Of a stretch of 6,995 nt of DNA, positions 1 to 6,242 are shown piece by piece. Each line of letters starts with the position of its first letter. Position 1 is the stretch's first letter. A model generated the notes under the pieces. The model saw nothing but the letters and a program-made list of their open reading frames with translations, had not been told where the DNA came from and did no database searches. The DNA is from Robbsia sp050955065 (GTDB lineage Bacteria; Pseudomonadota; Gammaproteobacteria; Burkholderiales; Burkholderiaceae), in the NCBI GenBank assembly GCA_050955065.1, contig JBPBQT010000073.1:1-6995 (forward strand), written 5' to 3'. Position numbers and translations under genes: made by a program.

Positions 1-1270
1 GGAGCCGGACAAGCAGATCCTGCTGTTCGAGGCGAAGGAGCAGAATCCGCAGATCGAAGTCGACGAGTTCATCGAAGAGCCGGTGGCGTCGATCGAGTTC
101 GGGCGCATCGGCGCGCAGGCGGCCAAGCAGGTCATCCTGCAGCGTATCCGCGACGCCGAGCGCGAGCAGATCCTGAACGACTTCCTCGCGCGCGGCGACC
201 TGATCATGACGGGCTCCGTGAAGCGGCTCGACAAGGGCAACCTGGTGGTCGAATCGGGCCGGGTCGAGGCGCTGCTGCGCCGCGACCAGATGATCCCGAA
301 GGAAAACCTGCGGGTGGGCGACCGTGCGCGCGCCTTCATCATGAAGGTCGACCGTACCGCGCGCGGCCCGCAGATCGAACTCTCGCGCACGGCGCCCGAG
401 TTCCTGATGAAGCTGTTCGAACTCGAAGTGCCGGAAATCGAGCAGGGTCTGCTCGAGATCAAGGCGGCGGCGCGCGATCCCGGCATGCGGGCGAAGATCG
501 CGGTCGTCGCGTACGATAAGCGGATCGATCCGATCGGTACCTGCGTCGGGATTCGCGGTTCGCGCGTGCAGGCGGTGCGCAATGAGCTCGGTGGCGAAAA
601 TGTTGACATCGTGCTATGGTCGGAGGATCCTGCGCAGTTCGTGATCGGCGCGCTCGCGCCCGCCGCGGTGCAATCACTCGTCATCGACGAGGAAAAGCAC
701 TCGATGGACGTCGTGGTCGACGAGACCGAACTGGCGATCGCGATTGGCCGCAGCGGCCAGAATGTCCGGCTCGCCAGCGAATTGACCGGCTGGCAGATCA
801 ATATAATGACGCCGGACGAGTCTGCTGCCAAGCAGACCGAAGAACGTTCGGGATTGCGCGAGCTGTTCATGGCGCGACTCGACGTCGACGAGGAAGTCGC
901 TGACATCCTGATCGACGAGGGGTTCACCAGCCTCGAGGAAATCGCCTACGTGCCGTTGAACGAAATGCTCGAAATCGAAGCGTTCGATGCCGACACCGTT
1001 CACGAACTGCGTAACCGCGCCCGCGATTCATTGCTGACGCAGGCGATTGCCAACGAGGAAAAGGCCGAGGGCATCGTCCCGGAGCTGGAAACACTCGACG
1101 GCATGACGCCCGAACTCCTGGCGAAGCTGCGGGACAACGCTATCCAAACGCGCGACGATCTGGCCGAGCTGGCGGTGGACGAAATCGTCGAACTGACGAG
1201 CCTGTCGACCGAGGACGCGACATCACTCGTGATGAAGGCGCGTGAGCACTGGTTCCAGTCGGACGAATAA
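1..1270 (+). CDS. nusA: Transcription termination/antitermination factor NusA (5'-truncated by window edge)
   Basis: NusA binds RNA polymerase and nascent RNA in the cytoplasm and modulates pausing, intrinsic termination and antitermination. The reading frame is open from base 2 (EPDKQILLF...) to a TAA stop at 1268-1270, giving 422 visible codons. Family length near 490 means about 70 N-terminal residues lie upstream of the window; there is no sign of a broken gene. The order seen is: end of the N-terminal polymerase-binding domain, S1 domain (around bases 190-400, GSVKRLDKGN), KH1 with its GIRG loop at 548-559, KH2 with its GRSG loop at 746-757, then two acidic helical repeats (about 850-1060 and 1070-1255). 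Two acidic repeats occur in gamma- and betaproteobacterial NusA and are absent from many other phyla. The protein ends KAREHWFQSDE, typical of Burkholderiales. A GTG at 83 is only an internal Val codon, not the start. infB follows after 131 bases. Identification is near certain. Confidence 0.97.
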   Translation, partial: EPDKQILLFEAKEQNPQIEVDEFIEEPVASIEFGRIGAQAAKQVILQRIRDAEREQILNDFLARGDLIMTGSVKRLDKGNLVVESGRVEALLRRDQMIPKENLRVGDRARAFIMKVDRTARGPQIELSRTAPEFLMKLFELEVPEIEQGLLEIKAAARDPGMRAKIAVVAYDKRIDPIGTCVGIRGSRVQAVRNELGGENVDIVLWSEDPAQFVIGALAPAAVQSLVIDEEKHSMDVVVDETELAIAIGRSGQNVRLASELTGWQINIMTPDESAAKQTEERSGLRELFMARLDVDEEVADILIDEGFTSLEEIAYVPLNEMLEIEAFDADTVHELRNRARDSLLTQAIANEEKAEGIVPELETLDGMTPELLAKLRDNAIQTRDDLAELAVDEIVELTSLSTEDATSLVMKAREHWFQSDE

Positions 1271-1365
1271 ACCCGGGCCGCAGGGTCCGGATGCACGAGT
1301 CAGCGATGAGGCCCGCATGATGCGCAGTTAATCCGTATTAAGCACACATATGTGCACAGTCAACC

Positions 1366-1386
1366 GCAAGGAGCGCAGCTCCTTGC
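1366..1386 (+). promoter_or_regulatory. Perfect 9-bp hairpin in the infB leader
   Basis: GCAAGGAGC (1366-1374) and GCTCCTTGC (1378-1386) pair perfectly around a GCA loop. There is no T-run after it, so it is not a standard intrinsic terminator. It ends four bases before the infB Shine-Dalgarno (1391-1397). Its 5' arm itself contains AAGGAG, which it would hide from ribosomes. Just upstream lies a small second hairpin, GCACA/TGTGC (1342-1346 and 1351-1355) with a CATA loop, overlapping the 10-base palindrome CACATATGTG (1345-1354). A role in mRNA stability, RNase processing or translation control of infB is inference; the pairing itself is seen directly. Confidence 0.6.
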
Positions 1387-1390
1387 CTCC

Positions 1391-1397
1391 AAGAGGG
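1391..1397 (+). promoter_or_regulatory. Ribosome binding site of infB
   Basis: AAGAGGG lies 4 bases before ATG 1402 and fits the anti-Shine-Dalgarno moderately well. It decides between two overlapping ATGs: ATG 1398 is out of frame with IF2 and directly abuts the purine run, while ATG 1402 opens the frame encoding the canonical IF2 N-terminus MASNNVAQFAAEL. Confidence 0.7.
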
Positions 1398-1401
1398 ATG
1401 A

Positions 1402-4374
1402 ATGGCGAGCAACAACGTAGCCCAATTTGCCGCGGAACTTAAAATGCCTGCCGGCGTATTGCTGGAGCAGCTGCAGGCGGCAGGTGTCCAGAAGCAGAGC
1501 GCCGATGATGTCGTGTCCGAGACGGACAAGGCGCGGCTGCTGGATCACCTGCGTCGATCGCACGGGTCGGACGCGGATGCCGACAACCGCAAGATCACGC
1601 TGACGCGCAGGCAGACGTCGGAAATCAAGCAATCCGACGCGACCGGCAGGGCTCGCACCATTCAGGTTGAAGTGCGCAAGAAACGCGTCTTCGTCAAGCG
1701 CGACGACGAAGTGCCTGAAGAGAGCCCCGTCGTCGACACCCGCGAAGCGGATCTCGCGGCGGCGGCGGAGCTGTCGCGCCGCGAGGAAGACGCGCGTCGC
1801 GAAGCCGAGGCGCTCGAGCGCCAGGCGGCCGAATTGCGCTTGCGCGAGGAAGCGATCGAACGCGAAGAGGCCGAGCGCCGCACTCGCGAAGCCGCGGCGG
1901 AAGAAGAACGCCGCCGTGCCGAAGAGGCGGCCGCCAAGCGCGCCGCCGATGCCGCAGCGCAAGCCGCACGGCTTGAAGCTGAACGTACAGCGACCCGACA
2001 CGGCGAACCGACGCGTGCCCCGGGTGCTGGAGCAGACACAGTGACCAGCGCAGAACAGACCAGCCGGGACGAAGCCGCCGCCGTGCAGCGTGCCGCCGAG
2101 AAGAAGGCGGCGGACGCCGCACGCGAGACCGCCGAGCGCGTCGCCGAGGAAAAACGTCAGGCGACCCGTGCCGAACAGGGCGAGATCGCGCGCCGCCGCG
2201 CCGCCGCGGAAGCGGAAGCCGCGGCCATTCGCGAGATGATGAACACGCCGCGCAAGGCGAAGGTCGTCGAGCCGAAGCCCGTCGAGGTCAAGCCCGTGGA
2301 AGCCGCGAAGCCGGCCGACGCGAAGGGCACGCTGCACCGTCCGGCACGTCCGGAAGGCGAGGCGGCTGCCGCGCCGAAGAAGGAAGTGAAGACGGCGGCC
2401 GCGCCGGCGACGACGACGGTCGCGCCGTCGAACGATCGCAAGAAGGGCAAGACCGGCACCTGGCAGGACGACGCGGCGAAGCGTCGTGGCGGCCTGAAGA
2501 CCCGCGGCGATGCGTCCGGCGGTGCCGACCGCAACTGGCGCGGCGGCCCGAAGGGACGCGGCGGCAACCGTCATACCGACGACCGCTCGAACTTCCAGGC
2601 GCCGAGCGAGCCGATCGTGCGCGAAGTGCATGTGCCGGAAACGATCTCGGTCGCCGATCTCGCGCACAAGATGGCGGTGAAGGCCTCGGAAGTCATCAAG
2701 GTCATGATGAAGCTGGGTCAGATGGTGACCATCAACCAGCCGCTCGATCAGGAAACCGCGATGATCGTCGTCGAGGAACTGGGTCACCGCGCAGTGGCGG
2801 CCAAGCTCGACGATCCGGAAGCCTTGCTGGTGAACGAAGGCGAGGCGCCGAGCAATGTGGAGGCGTTCGCGCGTCCGCCGGTCGTCACCGTCATGGGTCA
2901 CGTCGACCACGGCAAGACCTCGCTGCTCGACTACATCCGTCGTGCGAAGGTCGCCGCGGGCGAAGCGGGCGGCATCACGCAGCATATCGGCGCGTATCAC
3001 GTCGAGACGCCGCGTGGCGTGGTCACCTTCCTCGACACGCCGGGCCACGAAGCGTTCACCGCGATGCGTGCCCGGGGCGCGAAAGCGACCGACATCGTCA
3101 TCCTGGTGGTCGCGGCCGACGACGGCGTGATGCCGCAGACGAAGGAAGCGATCGCCCACGCGAAGGCGGGCGGCGTGCCGATCGTCGTGGCGATGAACAA
3201 GATCGACAAGCCCGACGCGAATCTCGAGCGGGTCAAGCAGGAACTGGTCGCCGAGGGCGTGGTGCCGGAAGAGTACGGCGGCGAGTCGCCGTTCATCGGG
3301 GTGTCGGCGAAAACCGGCGCGGGTATCGACGAATTGCTGGAAAACCTGCTGCTGCAAGCCGAGGTTCTCGAGCTGAAGGCACCGATCGAAGCACCGGCCA
3401 AGGGTCTCGTGATCGAGGCGAAGCTCGACAAGGGCCGCGGTCCGGTCGCGACGATCCTGGTGCAGTCGGGCACGCTGCGCCGCGGCGACGTGGTGCTCGC
3501 GGGTTCGGCCTATGGCCGGGTGCGCGCGATGCTTGACGAGACCGGCAAGCCGACGAAGGAAGCGGGTCCGTCGATCCCGGTCGAAATCCAGGGTCTGTCG
3601 GAAGTGCCGGGCGCGGGCGAGGAAGTCATCGTCATGCCGGACGAGCGCAAGGCACGCGAAATCGCGCTGTTCCGTCAGGGCAAGTTCCGCGACGTGAAGC
3701 TGGCGAAGCTGCAGGCGGCGAAGCTCGAGAACATGTTCGAGAACATGGGCGAAGGCGAAGTGCAGACGCTGCCGCTGATCGTCAAGGCCGACGTGCAGGG
3801 TTCGCAGGAAGCGTTGATCCAGTCGCTGCTCAAGCTGTCGACCCCGGAAGTGCGCGTACAGATCGTGCACGGCGCGGTGGGCGGCATCAGCGAGTCGGAC
3901 GTCAATCTCGCGACCGCGTCGAAGGCCGTCATCATCGGCTTCAACACCCGGGCCGATGCGCTGGCGCGCAAGCTCGCCGAGAGCAACGGCGTCGACATCC
4001 GTTACTACAACATCATCTATGATGCGGTCGATGAGGTGAAGGCGGCGATGTCCGGCATGCTGGCGCCGGAGAAGCGCGAGGAAGTGATCGGTCTGGTCGA
4101 GGTGCGTCAGGTGTTCCGCGTACCGAAGATCGGTGCGGTCGGCGGCTGCATGGTGCTCGACGGGGTCGTCAAGCGCTCGGCGCAGGTCCGCGTGCTGCGC
4201 AACAACGTCGTGGTGCACACGGGCGAGCTCGATTCGCTCAAGCGCTTCAAGGACGATGTGCGCGAAGTGCGTCAGGGCTTCGAGTGCGGCCTGTCGGTCA
4301 AGAATTTCAACGAGATCACCGAGGGCGACCAGCTCGAGGTATTCGAAGTGACGGAAGTCGCGCGTACGCTGTAA
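1402..4374 (+). CDS. infB: Translation initiation factor IF-2
   Basis: IF2 is the GTPase that places formyl-Met-tRNA on the 30S subunit and promotes joining of the 50S subunit. The 990-residue product is longer than E. coli IF2 (890) but in the range expected for Burkholderiales. Order: N-terminal IF2-N fold (residues 1-54), a charged Ala/Glu/Arg-rich probable coiled coil (about 117-280), a Lys/Pro/Ala linker and a Gly/Arg-rich stretch (about 280-405), a second IF2-N-type subdomain (411-463), the G domain, beta-barrel domain II (from about 660), domain III, and C-terminal tRNA-binding domain IV. All GTPase motifs are intact: G1 GHVDHGKT (499-506), G2 GGITQHIGAY (523-532), G3 DTPGH (545-549), G4 NKID (599-602), G5 SAK (635-637), including the catalytic His of DTPGH (H549). 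The start ATG 1402 has AAGAGGG just upstream. An internal GTG at 2041 may make a shorter isoform. The gene is followed by a strong terminator. Identification is certain. Confidence 0.99.
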   Translation: MASNNVAQFAAELKMPAGVLLEQLQAAGVQKQSADDVVSETDKARLLDHLRRSHGSDADADNRKITLTRRQTSEIKQSDATGRARTIQVEVRKKRVFVKRDDEVPEESPVVDTREADLAAAAELSRREEDARREAEALERQAAELRLREEAIEREEAERRTREAAAEEERRRAEEAAAKRAADAAAQAARLEAERTATRHGEPTRAPGAGADTVTSAEQTSRDEAAAVQRAAEKKAADAARETAERVAEEKRQATRAEQGEIARRRAAAEAEAAAIREMMNTPRKAKVVEPKPVEVKPVEAAKPADAKGTLHRPARPEGEAAAAPKKEVKTAAAPATTTVAPSNDRKKGKTGTWQDDAAKRRGGLKTRGDASGGADRNWRGGPKGRGGNRHTDDRSNFQAPSEPIVREVHVPETISVADLAHKMAVKASEVIKVMMKLGQMVTINQPLDQETAMIVVEELGHRAVAAKLDDPEALLVNEGEAPSNVEAFARPPVVTVMGHVDHGKTSLLDYIRRAKVAAGEAGGITQHIGAYHVETPRGVVTFLDTPGHEAFTAMRARGAKATDIVILVVAADDGVMPQTKEAIAHAKAGGVPIVVAMNKIDKPDANLERVKQELVAEGVVPEEYGGESPFIGVSAKTGAGIDELLENLLLQAEVLELKAPIEAPAKGLVIEAKLDKGRGPVATILVQSGTLRRGDVVLAGSAYGRVRAMLDETGKPTKEAGPSIPVEIQGLSEVPGAGEEVIVMPDERKAREIALFRQGKFRDVKLAKLQAAKLENMFENMGEGEVQTLPLIVKADVQGSQEALIQSLLKLSTPEVRVQIVHGAVGGISESDVNLATASKAVIIGFNTRADALARKLAESNGVDIRYYNIIYDAVDEVKAAMSGMLAPEKREEVIGLVEVRQVFRVPKIGAVGGCMVLDGVVKRSAQVRVLRNNVVVHTGELDSLKRFKDDVREVRQGFECGLSVKNFNEITEGDQLEVFEVTEVARTL
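2029..2043 (+). promoter_or_regulatory. Candidate internal translation start in infB (GTG, Val214)
   Basis: GGAG (2029-2032) is followed by an 8-base spacer and an in-frame GTG (2041-2043, codon 214). E. coli infB is known to make shorter IF2 forms from internal in-frame starts, the first being a GTG around codon 158. Here the site falls in the non-conserved linker, at a break in the charged coiled-coil stretch, so a short form would keep the second IF2-N subdomain and the whole GTPase. That it is used is inference; GGAG-like strings are common in such DNA. Confidence 0.3.
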
Positions 4375-4397
4375 GCGAACGCGGGTACCGATGTCCC

Positions 4398-4434
4398 GGG
4401 GGGCGCGGCCGAGGCCGCGGCCCCCTTTTTTTTT
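4398..4434 (+). terminator. Strong Rho-independent terminator after infB
   Basis: A G-rich 5' arm (4398-4410) and a C-rich 3' arm (4413-4425) pair over about 12 positions with one G-G mismatch (4403/4420). The last C-G pair probably opens to leave a CGAG tetraloop. Nine consecutive T follow (4426-4434). It begins 24 bases after the infB stop. The GC-rich stem plus an uninterrupted T9 is the classical intrinsic terminator form. It stands inside the operon, ahead of rbfA and truB, so it should attenuate their expression from upstream promoters unless it is read through. On the opposite strand the same stem would lack a T-run. Confidence 0.93.
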
Positions 4435-4438
4435 CAAG

Positions 4439-4461
4439 ACCCGGCATCGCCGTCGGGTTTT
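4439..4461 (+). terminator. Second, weaker hairpin with short T-run before rbfA
   Basis: ACCCGGC (4439-4445) pairs with GTCGGGT (4452-4458), including one G-U pair, around a six-base ATCGCC loop. TTTT occupies 4458-4461. It sits five bases after the T9 of the main terminator and ends one base before the rbfA Shine-Dalgarno. It could be a backup terminator or a structure affecting ribosome access to rbfA. The T-run is short, so termination here would be weak. Confidence 0.45.
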
Positions 4462-4462
4462 C

Positions 4463-4468
4463 GGAGGT
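4463..4468 (+). promoter_or_regulatory. Ribosome binding site of rbfA
   Basis: GGAGGT, a near-perfect Shine-Dalgarno, lies five bases before ATG 4474. It fixes the rbfA start and suggests efficient initiation once the transcript passes the terminator. Confidence 0.85.
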
Positions 4469-4473
4469 GTTCG

Positions 4474-4848
4474 ATGGCGAACAAGAAACAACGAAGTGGC
4501 GGGGCGCGCTCGACCAAGATCGCCGACCAGATCCAGCGTGATCTCGCGGTGCTGATCATGCGCGAGATCAAGGATCCGCGTGTCGGCCTGGTGACCATCC
4601 AGAGCATCGAGCTGTCGCCCGACTACGCGCATGCGAAGATCTTCTTCACGACGCTGTCCGAGGACGTGCAGGCCACGCAGAAGGCGCTCAACGACGCGTC
4701 CGGGTATCTGCACAATCTGCTGTTCAAGCGCCTGCACATCCATACCGTGCCGACGCTGCACTTCCATCACGACAAGACGCTCGAGAACGCGTTCGAGATC
4801 TCGAAGCTGATCGATCAGGCGAATTCCACGCGCGCGAAGGACGACTGA
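4474..4848 (+). CDS. rbfA: 30S ribosome-binding factor RbfA
   Basis: RbfA binds the immature 30S subunit, helps finish processing of the 16S rRNA 5' end, and in E. coli is needed for cold adaptation. The 124-residue protein is near the usual length (E. coli 133). It starts MANKKQRSGGARSTKIADQI and carries the family's signature stretch REIKDPRVG (about residues 30-38). The single KH-type fold follows, with the characteristic AxG kink (ASG, in KALNDASGYL, about residues 75-77) and the conserved HFHHDKTLENAFEI segment near the C-terminus. The start is supported by GGAGGT five bases upstream. The gene lies 99 bases after infB, beyond two terminator-like hairpins, and only 10 bases before truB, so rbfA and truB are likely co-transcribed. 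It is in the same reading phase as infB. No separate promoter is evident in the gap, so transcription probably relies on read-through or on a promoter inside infB. Confidence 0.98.
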   Translation: MANKKQRSGGARSTKIADQIQRDLAVLIMREIKDPRVGLVTIQSIELSPDYAHAKIFFTTLSEDVQATQKALNDASGYLHNLLFKRLHIHTVPTLHFHHDKTLENAFEISKLIDQANSTRAKDD

Positions 4849-4858
4849 GAGACGCACG

Positions 4859-6079
4859 ATGGAGAACATCACCGCTCCCACCGGGGAAGACCGGTCCGAC
4901 GAGGAAAACCTCGCATCGACGCGCGCGCCGCGGGGCGCGCGAACCGGCCTCAGGTCGCGTGTCGCGCGCGCCGCGCGTCCGCCCCGGCGCGTGCTCGACG
5001 GCGTCCTGCTGCTCGACAAGCCCGTCGGCCTGTCGAGCCATGATGCGCTGTTGCGCGTCAAGGGCATGCTGCGCGCGAAGAAAGCCGGACACACGGGCAC
5101 GCTCGATCCGCTGGCCTCGGGCCTGCTGCCGCTGTGCTTCGGCGAGGCGACGAAATTTTCCCAGGACCTGCTCGACGCCGACAAGTATTACGAGGCGACG
5201 ATGCGCCTGGGCGAGCGCAGCGATACCGGCGATGCCGAGGGCGCGATCGTCGAGACGCGCCCGGTCACGTGCGACCTGGCGGCGGTGGATGCGGTGATCG
5301 CGCGTTTTCGCGGCGAGATCGAACAGGTGCCGCCGATGTATTCGGCGATCAAGCGCGACGGCAAGCCGCTGTATGAATATGCGCGTGCGGGGCAGACGGT
5401 CGAACGGGCCGCGCGTCCGGTGACGATTCATGCGCTGGAGCGCCTGTCGGATGCGACCGAGCTGGCCGCCACGCAGGAGGTGCGCGTGCGCGTGCATTGC
5501 AGCAAGGGCACCTATATCCGCACGCTGGCGGAGGACATCGGCGAGGCGCTGGGATGCGGCGCGCATCTGCGCGCGTTGCGCCGTACGCGTGTGGGCGCGC
5601 TGACGCTCGATCAGGCGGTGACGCTGCAGACGCTGCAGGATCGGTTGGAAGGCGAGGGCCGGATGACACGACCGGACGCGGAGGCGGAAACGGCGTCGGC
5701 ACGACCGGACGCCGCAGCGGAAATGGCGTCGGATGCAGCCGGCGGCGGCGCCGGCTTCGTGCCGGCGCTCGATCCCGGCGACCTGCTGCAGCCTATCGAC
5801 GCGTTGCTGTCCCGTTATCCCGCGGTCCTGCTGACTGCCGAGTTCGCGGTGCGGTTTCGTCATGGACAACGCTTGCGTCTGGATGCGCATGCCCCGATGC
5901 GCTGGCCCCTACCACCCTTGGGGGCCGACGGCGGCGTCGCCAACCCGGCGTCCGATCCGGCGACCGGGGACATCGGCCGGGTTCGGGTCTACGGGCCGAG
6001 CGACCGTTTGCTGGGCACGGCGACGCTGGTCGCCGGGCGTCTGGCGCCGGAGCGTCTGGTGGGAACGGACGGCGCCTGA
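4859..6079 (+). CDS. truB: tRNA pseudouridine(55) synthase TruB, with extra N-terminal and C-terminal segments
   Basis: TruB isomerises uridine 55 in the T-loop of most tRNAs and also acts as a tRNA chaperone. The catalytic Asp is D83 in GHTGTLDPLASG (E. coli D48). The active-site Tyr is Y111 in DADKYY (E. coli Y76), and the third motif CSKGTYIRT is at 214-222 with Arg221. The LLDKP motif (51-55) and PPMYSAIK are also intact. At 406 residues it is far longer than E. coli TruB (314). The excess is an Arg-rich N-terminal extension of about 35 residues, an Ala/Asp/Glu-rich insert near 262-300 between the catalytic and C-terminal domains that carries an 11-residue tandem repeat, and a Pro/Gly/Ala-rich insert of about 20 residues near 345-375. 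ATG 4859 has only a weak GAGAG-like site (4847-4851); an internal start nearer the conserved core cannot be excluded, since no other ATG lies between the start and the LLDKP motif but GTG codons do. The gene is 10 bases after rbfA. The core function looks intact. Confidence 0.96.
   Translation: MENITAPTGEDRSDEENLASTRAPRGARTGLRSRVARAARPPRRVLDGVLLLDKPVGLSSHDALLRVKGMLRAKKAGHTGTLDPLASGLLPLCFGEATKFSQDLLDADKYYEATMRLGERSDTGDAEGAIVETRPVTCDLAAVDAVIARFRGEIEQVPPMYSAIKRDGKPLYEYARAGQTVERAARPVTIHALERLSDATELAATQEVRVRVHCSKGTYIRTLAEDIGEALGCGAHLRALRRTRVGALTLDQAVTLQTLQDRLEGEGRMTRPDAEAETASARPDAAAEMASDAAGGGAGFVPALDPGDLLQPIDALLSRYPAVLLTAEFAVRFRHGQRLRLDAHAPMRWPLPPLGADGGVANPASDPATGDIGRVRVYGPSDRLLGTATLVAGRLAPERLVGTDGA
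5669..5734 (+). repeat. 33-base tandem direct repeat within truB
   Basis: Two adjacent 33-base units, 5669-5701 and 5702-5734, agree at all but about five positions. In the truB frame they encode RPDAEAETASA and RPDAAAEMASD (residues 271-281 and 282-292). The length is a multiple of three, so the frame is kept. It lies in the non-conserved linker between the catalytic and C-terminal domains, so copy-number change would be tolerated. It looks like a local slippage duplication that has since diverged. Confidence 0.85.
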
Positions 6080-6087
6080 GCGGCGGG

Positions 6088-6110
6088 ACCTCCTGCGCCG
6101 CGCGGGAGGT
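6088..6110 (+). other. GC-rich hairpin just after truB
   Basis: ACCTCCTGC (6088-6096) pairs with GCGGGAGGT (6102-6110), nine base pairs including one G-U, around the loop GCCGC. It begins 9 bases after the truB stop. The bases after it are AAGGAAATA, not a T-run, so it is not a standard intrinsic terminator. It could protect the truB mRNA 3' end or be a T-less terminator. The 3' arm contains GGGAGGT, but no start codon follows at a useful distance. Confidence 0.5.
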
Positions 6111-6144
6111 AAGGAAATACGCAATAAAACGCAGCATCGGCAGT

Positions 6145-6173
6145 CTGACAGCGCGCACCTCGTTACATACGAT
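6145..6173 (+). promoter_or_regulatory. Predicted sigma70-type promoter for the gene after truB
   Basis: A -35 box CTGACA (6145-6150, five of six to consensus TTGACA) and a -10 box TACGAT (6168-6173, four of six to TATAAT) are separated by exactly 17 bases. The region is visibly more AT-rich than its surroundings. Transcription would start near 6180, giving a leader of about 60 bases. That leader holds a small CCGGC/GCCGG hairpin (6179-6191). If real, the promoter makes the downstream gene a transcription unit separate from truB. Confidence 0.5.
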
Positions 6174-6242
6174 CAGATCCGGCATCGCCGGCCCACCTGA
6201 AAATTGCTTGACGAGCGCTGTGTGATGATACGAAGAGAGTGC

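Noticed and set aside
1336..1341. TATTAA in the nusA-infB gap as a -10 box
   Set aside because: No -35-like hexamer is found 16-18 bases upstream.
4920..4940. GC-rich inverted repeat near the start of truB
   Set aside because: It arises from alternating GC in Arg/Ala codons of the N-terminal extension and has no T-run or other sign of function.
1360..5184. A 1274-codon open reading frame on the - strand, antisense to infB, rbfA and the start of truB
   Set aside because: Its codons are exactly in register with those of infB and rbfA, which share one phase. It stays open because TTA, CTA and TCA codons are absent from those GC-rich genes. The translation is Arg/His/Leu/Asp-rich with no recognisable domain, so it is a shadow.
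4724..5890. A 388-codon - strand frame opposite rbfA and truB
   Set aside because: Arg/Gln/His-rich shadow of two well-identified genes, with no domain visible.
4441..6190. The same 12-mer CCGGCATCGCCG at 4441-4452 and 6179-6190
   Set aside because: Both copies sit in small GC-rich hairpins in gaps, but a single shared 12-mer of this composition is easily chance and no further copies were noticed.
5497..6225. A 242-codon + strand frame overlapping truB out of phase
   Set aside because: It lies mostly inside truB, consists of Gly/Arg/Ala-rich low-complexity sequence, and TruB motifs are intact in the other frame.
6208..6236. TTGACG at 6208-6213 as a -35 box for the last gene
   Set aside because: No acceptable -10 box lies 16-18 bases downstream; the better-spaced pair at 6145-6173 was preferred.
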